Source: Capnocytophaga cynodegmi DSM 19736
Lineage (GTDB): Bacteria > Bacteroidota > Bacteroidia > Flavobacteriales > Flavobacteriaceae
Assembly: GCF_000379185.1 (NCBI RefSeq)
Contig: NZ_KB900714.1
Span: forward strand, 1-46,802
Direction: 5' to 3'
DNA: 46,802 nucleotides
Below the pieces are notes generated by a model that was not told the DNA's origin, did no database searches, and worked only from the letters and a program-made list of their open reading frames with translations. The translations under genes and the position numbers were made by a program. Positions 8,409 to 16,017 of this stretch are shown here, in pieces. Within the stretch, counting starts at the first letter, position 1; every line of letters starts with the position of its first letter.

Positions 8409-9932
8409 TTATTTTTTCATTACTTTGTTCAAAACACCAAAAACCCCACGAATAAAAGTCGCACTCGTAACCATCTTTAATATAGGATTTTGAGCTGTAC
8501 TTTGTTTTGTTGTTTTTTGCGATTTGGTTTGTTTTTGTTGCTTCTCCTCTTCCTTTTCTTTAACCTGCTGATTCTGAATTTCAGAAATTTTCTTATTGAG
8601 CAATTCGTAGGCACTCTCTCTGTCTATTACTTCGTTGTATTTTCTTGCTAACTCAGAACGATTTACAAGAGTATTTATTTCAGCATCAGAAAGGATATCC
8701 ATTCGGCTCATTGGAGCTCTTAACATTGTAGCTACCAGCGGAGTAGGAATTCCTTTTTCATTCAAAACAGTCACAAAAGCCTCTCCTGTTCCCAAAGATG
8801 TCAATACTTCTGCTGTATCATAAAATTCTGAAACAGGGTAATTTTCGGCTGTGAGTTTGATGGCTTTTCTATCCTTCGCTGTAAAAGCTCTAAGGGCGTG
8901 TTGTACTTTCATTCCCAATTGTGAAAGGACAGCATCGGGGACATCCGTTGGATTTTGTGTGCAGAAAATAAGCCCAACACCTTTGGAACGAATGAGTTTT
9001 ACAATATTTTCCAACTGATTTAGCAATGTTTTTGACGCTTCATTAAAAATTAAATGAGCCTCATCAATGAAAATAACTAATTTTGGTTTCTGTAAGTCCC
9101 CCTCTTCAGGAAATGTAGAATAAATTTCAGCTAACAGACTTAACATAAAGGTAGAAAACATCTTTGGGCGGTCTTGAATATCCGTTAAGCGAATGATGTT
9201 TACATATCCTTCCCCTTTACTATTTGTTCTCAGTAAATCAGAAGGTTCAAAACTTATTTCTCCAAAAAATAATTCTGCTCCTTGATGTTCCAATTCAACA
9301 ATTTTTCTCAAAATTGCACTTGTCGAAGTTTTTGCTATTGCTCCGTATTCCTTTTCAAATTCTGCTTTGCCTTCTTCAGTAGCAAATTGTAATATTTTCT
9401 TCAAATCTTTCAAATCCAACAAAGGATAACCATTATCATCACAATATTTGAAGATTATCGCCAACACGCCTTCCTGTACATCGCTCAAATCCAGAATACG
9501 AGAAAGCAATACAGAACCAAATTCGGAAACTGTGGCTCTCATTCTCACTCCTTTTTGTTCTGAAATAGTAAGCAACTCCACTGGAAATCCTTGTGGAGCA
9601 TAAGGAACACCTATTTTTTTATGACGTTCTGTAATGAATGATTTTTCTTCGCCCATTTCTGCCAAACCACTCAAATCACCTTTTAAATCCATTAAAAGTA
9701 CTGGAACTCCGTTTTTGGATAAATTCTCTGCAATTACTTGCAGCGTCTTAGTCTTTCCTGTACCCGTAGCACCAGCTATAAGTCCGTGCCGATTTAGCGT
9801 TTTCAAAGGAAGATTAACTAAAACATTCTCAATAGGTTGCCCTTCATACATAGCTCCACCTAAAGTGATGTAATCTCCTTTGTAAATATATCCATTGGTT
9901 ATGGTTTCTTTAAAAGATTCTATTTTACTCAT
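8409..9932 (-). CDS. HerA-like ATPase (DUF853 family)
   Basis: P-loop ATPase of the HerA/FtsK superfamily, 507 residues, the family also called helicase HerA-like or YjgR. Walker A is GATGTGKT (54-61), followed by LLMDLKGDLSGL. Walker B is VIFIDEAHLIF (about 287-297), and an arginine-containing CTQNPTDVPDAVLSQLG stretch follows. The C-terminal region (about 440-485) is Lys/Gln/Glu-rich, likely coiled or disordered. Archaeal HerA works with the nuclease NurA in end resection, but no NurA is seen here and the bacterial DUF853 role is not settled. It is the first gene of a four-gene operon ending in kdsC; the link to the downstream genes is unclear. Confidence 0.88.
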   Translation of the reverse strand: MSKIESFKETITNGYIYKGDYITLGGAMYEGQPIENVLVNLPLKTLNRHGLIAGATGTGKTKTLQVIAENLSKNGVPVLLMDLKGDLSGLAEMGEEKSFITERHKKIGVPYAPQGFPVELLTISEQKGVRMRATVSEFGSVLLSRILDLSDVQEGVLAIIFKYCDDNGYPLLDLKDLKKILQFATEEGKAEFEKEYGAIAKTSTSAILRKIVELEHQGAELFFGEISFEPSDLLRTNSKGEGYVNIIRLTDIQDRPKMFSTFMLSLLAEIYSTFPEEGDLQKPKLVIFIDEAHLIFNEASKTLLNQLENIVKLIRSKGVGLIFCTQNPTDVPDAVLSQLGMKVQHALRAFTAKDRKAIKLTAENYPVSEFYDTAEVLTSLGTGEAFVTVLNEKGIPTPLVATMLRAPMSRMDILSDAEINTLVNRSELARKYNEVIDRESAYELLNKKISEIQNQQVKEKEEEKQQKQTKSQKTTKQSTAQNPILKMVTSATFIRGVFGVLNKVMKK

Positions 9933-9965
9933 ATCTCCAAATTAGATGCTAATATTTCAGGGAAA

Positions 9966-9973
9966 CAAAGATA
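9966..9973 (-). promoter_or_regulatory. Putative -7 box of herA-kdsC operon
   Basis: Minus-strand TATCTTTG matches TAnnTTTG, 33 bp before the HerA-like start. The -33 region lacks a clear TTTG. Confidence 0.4.
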
Positions 9974-10022
9974 TAATAAAAAAATGAAAGCTTTTGCATT
10001 TATCTAATTTTCTTTGACAAAA

Positions 10023-10054
10023 TTTGCTTACTAAGTTCTATTCATATAAATTTG
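10023..10054 (+). promoter_or_regulatory. Promoter of the PAP2-trmH operon
   Basis: TTTG (10023-10026), 20 bp, TAAATTTG (10047-10054): a full match to the Bacteroidota -33/-7 pair. Transcription should start near 10060, leaving a leader of about 33 nt. Confidence 0.65.
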
Positions 10055-10092
10055 CGTAAAATATTTGTTAAATCACGTAATTAAGAATACAG

Positions 10093-10323
10093 ATGAGTAA
10101 TTTTCCTAAATTTTTGCTGGGAGATAATACAGACTTCCCCGATGCTATTTTCGTAATCCATACGGAATATCCACGTTTTGTACTAAATTTAGAAACTGAT
10201 GAGGTGGAATGGTTGGAAGAATTTGACGAAGAAGACACTAAAGAACTTGAAACAGAAGCAGAAAACCTCATTCAACAAGCCAATGAGTTTTACGAACGAG
10301 AAATAGATCGATACGAAGGGTAA
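10093..10323 (+). CDS. Small acidic conserved protein
   Basis: 76-residue protein of unknown function. The N-terminal half (LGDNTDFPDAIFVIHTEYPRF) looks folded. The C-terminal half is a very acidic amphipathic helix, with EEFDEEDTKELETEAE around residues 41-56. It has no signal peptide, membrane segment or cysteine. It has its own good promoter and sits 6 bp before the PAP2 gene, so it is a real first gene of a three-gene operon rather than a chance ORF. I recall similar short proteins in flavobacteria but no function for them. Confidence 0.75.
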   Translation: MSNFPKFLLGDNTDFPDAIFVIHTEYPRFVLNLETDEVEWLEEFDEEDTKELETEAENLIQQANEFYEREIDRYEG

Positions 10324-10329
10324 TTCGTT

Positions 10330-10887
10330 ATGTTTGAATTCATCATTGAAAAAGACAAAGAACTTCTCCTTTATCTTAATGGCTTAGGTTCAGAGCGTTG
10401 GGACGGATTTTGGCTTTTCGTAAGTCATAAATTTTCTGCGTTGCCTCTATATATTTCGTTACTCTTTTTTTGTTTGAAATTTTTAAAATGGAGAAAAACG
10501 CTTGTGATTTTGCTCTGTGTGGCTTTAATGATTGTTGCAACTGACCAGTTAGCAAATCTTTTTAAATATGGTTTTGAAAGATTGCGTCCGTGCCACGACG
10601 AAACTCTGATTTCACAAATGCGTCACGTAATCTGTGGAGGAAAGTACGGCTATTTTTCGGCACACGCAGCAAGTTCAATGGCAGTGGCTACGTTTTTCAG
10701 TTTGCTTTTCCACCAAAGAATAAAATGGTTATCTTTTGTATTGCTATCTTGGTCATTTTTAGTAGGATATAGTCGAATTTATTTAGGAGTTCACTTCCCA
10801 GGAGATGTCATTACAGGATTTGTTTTGGGAGGAATATTGGGATATATTTTCTACGAAATAGCATTTAAAAAAGTATTAAAAAAATGA
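10330..10887 (+). CDS. PAP2 family membrane phosphatase
   Basis: Integral membrane lipid-phosphate phosphatase of 185 residues. All three PAP2 motifs are visible: K-x6-RP as KYGFERLRP (about residues 79-87), the PSGH equivalent as SAHAAS (about 112-117) and SRxxxxxHxxxD as SRIYLGVHFPGD (about 148-159). Five or six hydrophobic helices surround them. Likely substrates are undecaprenyl pyrophosphate (carrier recycling for wall and LPS synthesis) or phosphatidylglycerol phosphate; sequence alone cannot decide. It lies in an operon with the upstream acidic protein (6 bp) and downstream TrmH (7 bp). Confidence 0.9.
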   Translation: MFEFIIEKDKELLLYLNGLGSERWDGFWLFVSHKFSALPLYISLLFFCLKFLKWRKTLVILLCVALMIVATDQLANLFKYGFERLRPCHDETLISQMRHVICGGKYGYFSAHAASSMAVATFFSLLFHQRIKWLSFVLLSWSFLVGYSRIYLGVHFPGDVITGFVLGGILGYIFYEIAFKKVLKK

Positions 10888-10894
10888 ATTTATA

Positions 10895-11572
10895 ATGAAA
10901 GATGAACATATTTTGCTACCATATTTAGAAAATTTCATCACAGAAGAGCGAAAAAAACGATTTTCAGAAATTCTCGAATATCGAACCAAGCATTTTACGG
11001 TAGCTGTAGAAGATGTTTTCCAGATGCATAATACGAGTGCTGTTATCCGAAGTTGTGATGTGTTCGGTGTGCAACAAGCTCACTTGATTGAGCAACGCTT
11101 TGGAAAACGTTTAGATGCCAAAATCGCAATGGGAGCTCAAAAATGGGTGGATACATTCCGATACGATAATACACAACATTGTATGGATACGCTTCGTGAA
11201 AAAGGTTATCAAATTGTGGCGACAACACCTCATAAAGATGCTTATTTCTTAGCCGATTTTGATATTTCAAAGAAAAGTGCTTTCTTTTTTGGTACAGAAA
11301 AAGACGGATTATCAGAATTAGTATTAAATCAAGCTGATACATTTTTGAAAATTCCGATGGTGGGCTTCACCGAAAGCCTAAACATCTCGGTTTGTGCTGC
11401 TATCATCTTGCAACAACTCACAGAAAAACTCAGAAAATCAGATGTTTCTTGGCAACTTACAGAAGAAGAAAAAATGGCAATCCGAATTGATTGGACAAAA
11501 AAATCTGTTCGGAGCATTGATGACGTTATGAAACGTTTTTATCAAATTAATTCCGAAAAAGAAAAAGAGTAA
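10895..11572 (+). CDS. trmH: tRNA 2'-O-methyltransferase, TrmH type
   Basis: SPOUT-class (trefoil-knot) methyltransferase of 225 residues, using SAM to methylate a ribose 2'-OH, in TrmH at Gm18 of the tRNA D-loop. Motif 1 is HNTSAVIRSCDVFGV (about residues 45-59), with the catalytic Arg. Motif 2 is FFFGTEKDGLS (about 128-138). Motif 3 is ESLNISVCAAIIL (about 160-172). Overall length and the region around motif 1 resemble E. coli TrmH more than RlmB. It is the third gene of the 10.1-11.6 kb operon, and its stop codon lies inside the left arm of a strong terminator. Confidence 0.88.
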   Translation: MKDEHILLPYLENFITEERKKRFSEILEYRTKHFTVAVEDVFQMHNTSAVIRSCDVFGVQQAHLIEQRFGKRLDAKIAMGAQKWVDTFRYDNTQHCMDTLREKGYQIVATTPHKDAYFLADFDISKKSAFFFGTEKDGLSELVLNQADTFLKIPMVGFTESLNISVCAAIILQQLTEKLRKSDVSWQLTEEEKMAIRIDWTKKSVRSIDDVMKRFYQINSEKEKE

Positions 11573-11597
11573 GAACTTTTTATTTCTTACTCTTTTT
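11562..11597. terminator. Bidirectional terminator trmH/fbaA
   Basis: A 14-bp perfect stem AAAAAGAGTAAGAA (11562-11575) / TTCTTACTCTTTTT (11584-11597). The left arm includes the trmH stop codon. A runs on one side and T runs on the other suit termination of both convergent genes. Confidence 0.85.
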
Positions 11598-11629
11598 TCA
11601 AAATCTATTTTAATCCAAAAAATATCTTA

Positions 11630-12697
11630 CTATAAAGTATTGACATTGTTCAAATCCTCGAAAGCTTTTTTAAGTCGAGCGATGAAAGTTTTTTCTCCTT
11701 CTCTCAACCAAACACGAGGGTCATAATATTTTTTGTTTGGAACATCAGCTCCTTCTGGATTTCCGATTTGTGATTGCAAATAAGCTGATTTTTCTTTCAT
11801 ATAGTCACGAATTCCTTCTGTGAACGCATACTGCAAATCGGTATCAATATTCATTTTGATAACACCATACGAAATTGCCTCACGAATTTCCTCAAGAGTA
11901 GAACCAGAACCTCCGTGGAAAACGAAATCTACTGTATTTTCAGGAACGTTATAATTTTTAGATATGTACTCCTGTGAATTTTTCAAAATTTTTGGAGTAA
12001 GTTTCACATTTCCAGGTTTATAAACTCCGTGAACATTACCGAAAGCAGCTGCGATAGTAAACTGAGGGCTTACTTTCAATAATTCCTCATACGCATAAGC
12101 AACTTCCTCTGGTTGAGTATAAAGTTTAGAAGAATCAACATCTGTATTGTCAACTCCATCTTCCTCTCCTCCAGTAATTCCCAATTCAATTTCAAGAGTC
12201 ATACCCATTTTGCTCATTCTTTCCAAATATTTTTTGCAAATTTCGATATTCTCTTTTAGTGGTTCTTCTGAAAGGTCAATCATATGTGAGCTAAACAAAG
12301 GTTTTCCTGTTTCAGCAAAATGTTTTTCTGATGCATCTAGCAAACCATCAATCCAAGGAAGTAATTTTTTTGCACAATGGTCAGTATGAAGAATTACACT
12401 AACTCCGTAAAGTTCAGCTAATTGATGAACGTGTTTTGCTCCTGACACTGCCCCTGCAATAGCAGCACGTTGATTTTCATTTGAAAGTCCTTTTCCTGCC
12501 ATAAAACAAGCCCCTCCATTCGAAAATTGAATGATAACAGGTGCATTCATTTCTTTGGCAGTTTCCATTACAGAATTAATTGTGTTTGAACTAACAACAT
12601 TTACAGCTGGTAAAGCAAATCCTTTTTGTTTGGCGTATTGAAAAATCTCCTGTACTTGTTTTCCAACAGCTACGCCTGGTTTAATATTGTGTGCCAT
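11630..12697 (-). CDS. fbaA: Class II fructose-bisphosphate aldolase
   Basis: Zinc-dependent aldolase cleaving fructose 1,6-bisphosphate to dihydroxyacetone phosphate and glyceraldehyde 3-phosphate (glycolysis and gluconeogenesis). The 355-residue length and overall features match the class IIA E. coli FbaA type. Visible motifs are HTDHCAKK (about residues 108-115, with the general-acid Asp and a Zn-binding His), the Zn-ligand region around ELGITGGEEDG (about 179-189), HGVYKPGN with a further Zn His, and the phosphate loop VFHGGSGS (about 266-273). It is a single gene with its own promoter and a leader of about 97 nt, sharing a terminator with trmH. Confidence 0.95.
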   Translation of the reverse strand: MAHNIKPGVAVGKQVQEIFQYAKQKGFALPAVNVVSSNTINSVMETAKEMNAPVIIQFSNGGACFMAGKGLSNENQRAAIAGAVSGAKHVHQLAELYGVSVILHTDHCAKKLLPWIDGLLDASEKHFAETGKPLFSSHMIDLSEEPLKENIEICKKYLERMSKMGMTLEIELGITGGEEDGVDNTDVDSSKLYTQPEEVAYAYEELLKVSPQFTIAAAFGNVHGVYKPGNVKLTPKILKNSQEYISKNYNVPENTVDFVFHGGSGSTLEEIREAISYGVIKMNIDTDLQYAFTEGIRDYMKEKSAYLQSQIGNPEGADVPNKKYYDPRVWLREGEKTFIARLKKAFEDLNNVNTL

Positions 12698-12799
12698 TTA
12701 TACTATAAAAAATTTAAAATTATACTATCTAAAAAATCTAACAACAAATCTAAAAATAAGATTTTAAGCACCTTACATCTAAAGGGCTGAAGTTGGTAA

Positions 12800-12830
12800 C
12801 AAAAGTACAATTTTTTGGTTAGATGACAAA
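12800..12830 (-). promoter_or_regulatory. Promoter of fbaA
   Basis: On the minus strand TTTG (12827-12830), 19 bp, TACTTTTG (12800-12807): a full consensus pair. The predicted transcription start is near 12794. Confidence 0.65.
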
Positions 12831-12988
12831 AATAAAAGCCATTTTTTAAATAAAATTTCTCTTATGAAAACCAAAAATGACATTTTAAAAAGAATAATAC
12901 AATTTTAAAAGTTTCTTTTACTACGATTTTATTATGTTAAAATTAAAATAATTTCCTCAGTATTATCTACCCAATGGATTAATTTTTC

Positions 12989-12996
12989 TACCTTTG
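12989..12996 (+). promoter_or_regulatory. Putative -7 box of the acyltransferase gene
   Basis: TACCTTTG matches TAnnTTTG, 19 bp before the start codon. The -33 position lacks a clear TTTG. Confidence 0.4.
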
Positions 12997-13015
12997 CCCC
13001 TTAAAATAAAGATTT

Positions 13016-14212
13016 ATGAAAAACCCTATTTTTAGGCTTTACTTTATTGATGTGATGAGAGCCTTTGCCATTTGTATGATGTTGCAGGGGCATTTTGTAG
13101 ATGGATTATTAGCAAATGAATATAGAACTTCTGAATACCCAATATATTTTATATGGTTATTTTTCAGAGGTTTAACAGCTCCTATCTTTTTTACTGTTTC
13201 TGGTTTTATTTTTATGTATCTTCTGGCGAAAGAAAAAACCGCAGGAAAAACTGGTTGGAACCATTTACGAGTTATCAAGGGAATTCGACGAGGAATAACA
13301 TTAATTATTACCGCTTACCTACTGAGGATACATTTTTGGAGTTTGTTCAAAGGGAAAATATATCCAAATTCCTATATGATTGATGTTCTTCACTGTATTG
13401 GGCTATCTTTGCTTCTTTTGATTGCGATATATTTATTTTCGTACAAGAAAAAGCCTTATGTGATGCCTTTAATTTTGATAGGTTTTGCTCTTTTGTCGTT
13501 TTTACTACTTCCTATTTATTCAGTTCAAAACTACGATTTTTTACCAGTTTTCTTGGCAAATTATTTTACACAAGCAAATGGTTCTGTATTTACTATTTTC
13601 CCTTGGTTTGGATACGCTGCTTTTGGAGCCTTTATTGGAGTTTTGTTTAGTATATTCAAGGACAATAAACACGTGTATAGTTATGCAATTACCTTTTCAA
13701 TCATATTTGGATTGATTTTATCGTTTGGTTCTCAACCTTTTTTCTATTGGCTTTACAATATCACGAACTCACAATTAGCTTTTCTGATTTCAGAAAACAC
13801 TATTTTTAATCGATTAGGAAATGTCCTATTGGTTTTTTCAGTATTTATGTTACTTCGTGATGTAATTATGTCTTCAACAATACGGACTATCGGGCAAAAT
13901 ACCTTGTCCATCTACATCATACATTACATTATTTTATACGGAAGTTTTACAGGATTTGGTTTATATCAATACTTTCACCATAGTTTAAATCCGTATGTTG
14001 TAGCAATTGGAGCTTTACTTTTTATTCTAGTAAACATTTGGTTATCTTTTAAATACAATCAGTGGAAACCTTTCGCTGTTGATAAATACAGAATAATAAA
14101 AGATGAATGTAAAAGTTTTTTGATAGAAGGATACTATCTAACAGTTTCTTTTCTCAATAAATTAAAAAACAAAATATTAGACTTTATATTTGTTTCCAAA
14201 AGAAATTCGTAA
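13016..14212 (+). CDS. Membrane acyltransferase, HGSNAT/DUF1624-like
   Basis: Polytopic membrane protein of 398 residues with about ten hydrophobic helices. The start RLYFIDVMRAFAICMMLQGH (about residues 7-26) has the Asp-x2-Arg-Ala and late His pattern of the heparan-alpha-glucosaminide N-acetyltransferase catalytic family and related DUF418 or acyltransferase-3 proteins. RGLTAPIFFTVSGF (about 51-64) is a second typical block. These proteins move acetyl groups across the membrane onto glycans, but the acceptor here is unknown. It is a monocistronic gene with its own -7 box, ending at a terminator shared with the S41 protease. Confidence 0.78.
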   Translation: MKNPIFRLYFIDVMRAFAICMMLQGHFVDGLLANEYRTSEYPIYFIWLFFRGLTAPIFFTVSGFIFMYLLAKEKTAGKTGWNHLRVIKGIRRGITLIITAYLLRIHFWSLFKGKIYPNSYMIDVLHCIGLSLLLLIAIYLFSYKKKPYVMPLILIGFALLSFLLLPIYSVQNYDFLPVFLANYFTQANGSVFTIFPWFGYAAFGAFIGVLFSIFKDNKHVYSYAITFSIIFGLILSFGSQPFFYWLYNITNSQLAFLISENTIFNRLGNVLLVFSVFMLLRDVIMSSTIRTIGQNTLSIYIIHYIILYGSFTGFGLYQYFHHSLNPYVVAIGALLFILVNIWLSFKYNQWKPFAVDKYRIIKDECKSFLIEGYYLTVSFLNKLKNKILDFIFVSKRNS

Positions 14213-14215
14213 AAT

Positions 14216-14245
14216 AAAAAAGGAATTCTCAAGAATTCCTTTTTT
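14216..14245. terminator. Bidirectional terminator acyltransferase/S41
   Basis: Perfect stem AAAAAAGGAATTCT (14216-14229) / AGAATTCCTTTTTT (14232-14245) between two convergent genes. The right arm overlaps the S41 stop codon. Confidence 0.85.
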
Positions 14246-15893
14246 ATTTTTGGGTGTTACGCTTCTTTATTTTTTTCTTTTTTACAGCCTTTTTAGCTGG
14301 TTCTGGAGGAGCTTCGCCACCTTTATAATAATACAAGCATTTTTCAATATAAAAATCTCCCTGATTCTGAATCATACCTGCAATATTATCATCATACCAC
14401 ATTTCAGCCAAACTTGCCTTCAAATATTTTGAAATTTCATCTTTATTCCTTCTGAAATCAATGAATATTTTTCGTGCCGAGAGAAACTTTGAAAAAGCAT
14501 TCAACATTTCTTTCGAAATTTTATATTTTTTTACAAAATATTCTTTATCTGTCTTTTTATTTTCCTCAGGATGAGTATCAAAATACTCAAACAAGAAGAA
14601 ATTTGTTAATCCAGAATTCAATATTTCGTGTACCATATACATATCTGGCTTCATATCCATCGGTATGTAAACATCTGGATAAATTCCTCCACCACCATAA
14701 ACAATCTTACCTCTAGGAGTTATAAACTTCAAAGAATCAGCTACTTTTGTGTTATCTATCTGAGTACTTCTCTTATTTCTGAGGTTATAAGGTTTTTGAA
14801 TTGAACGACCTGTAGGTGTATAATAACGAGCTGTAGTCAAACGTACAGCCGAACCATCAGGCAAGGGCATTTCACTCTGTACCAAACCTTTACCAAAAGT
14901 ACGACGACCAACAATCACTCCCCTATCATTATCCTGCAACGCCCCTGCAACAATTTCACTTGCTGAAGCAGTTTGCTCATTTACCAATACAAAAACAGAC
15001 TTATCATCAAATAAACCTCCCTCAGTTGAATAAATTTCTTCAATTTCTTTACGATTATTTTTCGTAAAAACAATCATTTTATCTTTCTGCAAAAATTCAT
15101 CAGCAATCTGAATCCCTACATTAAAAAATCCGCCAGTATTATCTCTCAAATCTAAAATTAAGCTATTAATTTCTCCAAGCTCTTTTAAGGCTGATGTAAA
15201 CTCCTGATGTGTAGTCTCGGCAAAACGATTCATTCGGATATATCCTAAGCTATCATTAATTTTATAATAGCGGTCAATGCTTTTTATTGGAATGTATTTT
15301 CGAGTTATGGGAATTGTAAAAAGACTATCTACAGCTTTCCTATAAACAGTCAAATTTGTTTGAGAATTTATTTCCCCTCTGAGGATAGTTCTAATTTTAT
15401 CAGCTGAAAATCCTTTACCGAAAAGAGTGTCTTCGTCAGATTTTAAAATGCGATCACCTAACGAAATACCTTTTTCAAAAGCATCACTTCCATCAATGGA
15501 CTTTATTACAGCAATTGAATCTTTATACATATAAAAAGAAACTCCCACACCAACAAACTTACCACTCATATTCTCAGTAATTTCCTGAATATTTGATTTT
15601 GATATGTACGTAGAATGTGGATCTAACTTGTGAAGAATTCCATTTACAGTTATATCTACAATACTATCCGTATCAATATCATCAACGTATTCATCTTCAA
15701 TATAGTCTATAAGTTTACCCAATTTTGCCTTACTCGGGCTTTCCTCTGTAATAGTATCAATATTAGTAATTGGCAAAGGAACGAGAGGAGGTAATTTTTG
15801 TACGTAAAAATCTGAAAGAAATTTCCCCAAGAGAATCCCTAATGCCAAAACCCCTCCCAACACAAGTGGCACTATGTAAGTTTTTACTTTCAT
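14244..15893 (-). CDS. S41 family carboxy-terminal processing protease
   Basis: Tail-specific (CtpA/Prc-like) serine protease in the periplasm, 549 residues. An N-terminal membrane anchor or signal (about residues 5-25) is followed by an S41 N-terminal helical segment, a PDZ domain (about 110-190) and the catalytic core. The Ser-Lys dyad is visible: TASASEI with Ser310 and GRRTFGKGLVQ with Lys335, the 25-residue spacing expected for the family. A C-terminal extension of about 150 residues ends in a Lys-rich tail (KKAVKKKKIKKRN). It lies 124 bp downstream of dsbD on the same strand with no clear own promoter, so it may be read from dsbD. Confidence 0.9.
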   Translation of the reverse strand: MKVKTYIVPLVLGGVLALGILLGKFLSDFYVQKLPPLVPLPITNIDTITEESPSKAKLGKLIDYIEDEYVDDIDTDSIVDITVNGILHKLDPHSTYISKSNIQEITENMSGKFVGVGVSFYMYKDSIAVIKSIDGSDAFEKGISLGDRILKSDEDTLFGKGFSADKIRTILRGEINSQTNLTVYRKAVDSLFTIPITRKYIPIKSIDRYYKINDSLGYIRMNRFAETTHQEFTSALKELGEINSLILDLRDNTGGFFNVGIQIADEFLQKDKMIVFTKNNRKEIEEIYSTEGGLFDDKSVFVLVNEQTASASEIVAGALQDNDRGVIVGRRTFGKGLVQSEMPLPDGSAVRLTTARYYTPTGRSIQKPYNLRNKRSTQIDNTKVADSLKFITPRGKIVYGGGGIYPDVYIPMDMKPDMYMVHEILNSGLTNFFLFEYFDTHPEENKKTDKEYFVKKYKISKEMLNAFSKFLSARKIFIDFRRNKDEISKYLKASLAEMWYDDNIAGMIQNQGDFYIEKCLYYYKGGEAPPEPAKKAVKKKKIKKRNTQK

Positions 15894-16017
15894 TCAAAAA
15901 TGATGTTTAAATTAATTTTCTCTTGTTTTATAATAAATTCAGAATAATAGAAACAAAAACACGACAGCTCATCATTAAGGAAAAGCGGTCGCATTTTTGA
16001 ATATTTTAAAAAAGATT

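Larger units (their letters stand above)
12698..13015. other. Divergent promoter region fbaA / acyltransferase
   Basis: A 318-bp gap with the fbaA promoter (12800-12830) and leader on one side and the acyltransferase -7 box (12989-12996) on the other. The fbaA leader contains a small 6-bp stem AAATCT/AGATTT (12746-12764) of uncertain meaning. I see nothing gene-like. Confidence 0.6.

Noticed and set aside
13153-13715. Alternative-frame ORFs within the acyltransferase gene
   Set aside because: They are shadows of a well-supported membrane protein gene and have no motifs or start context of their own.
14190-14432. 80-residue hydrophobic plus-strand ORF at the end of the S41 gene
   Set aside because: It is antisense to the conserved S41 tail and crosses a strong terminator.
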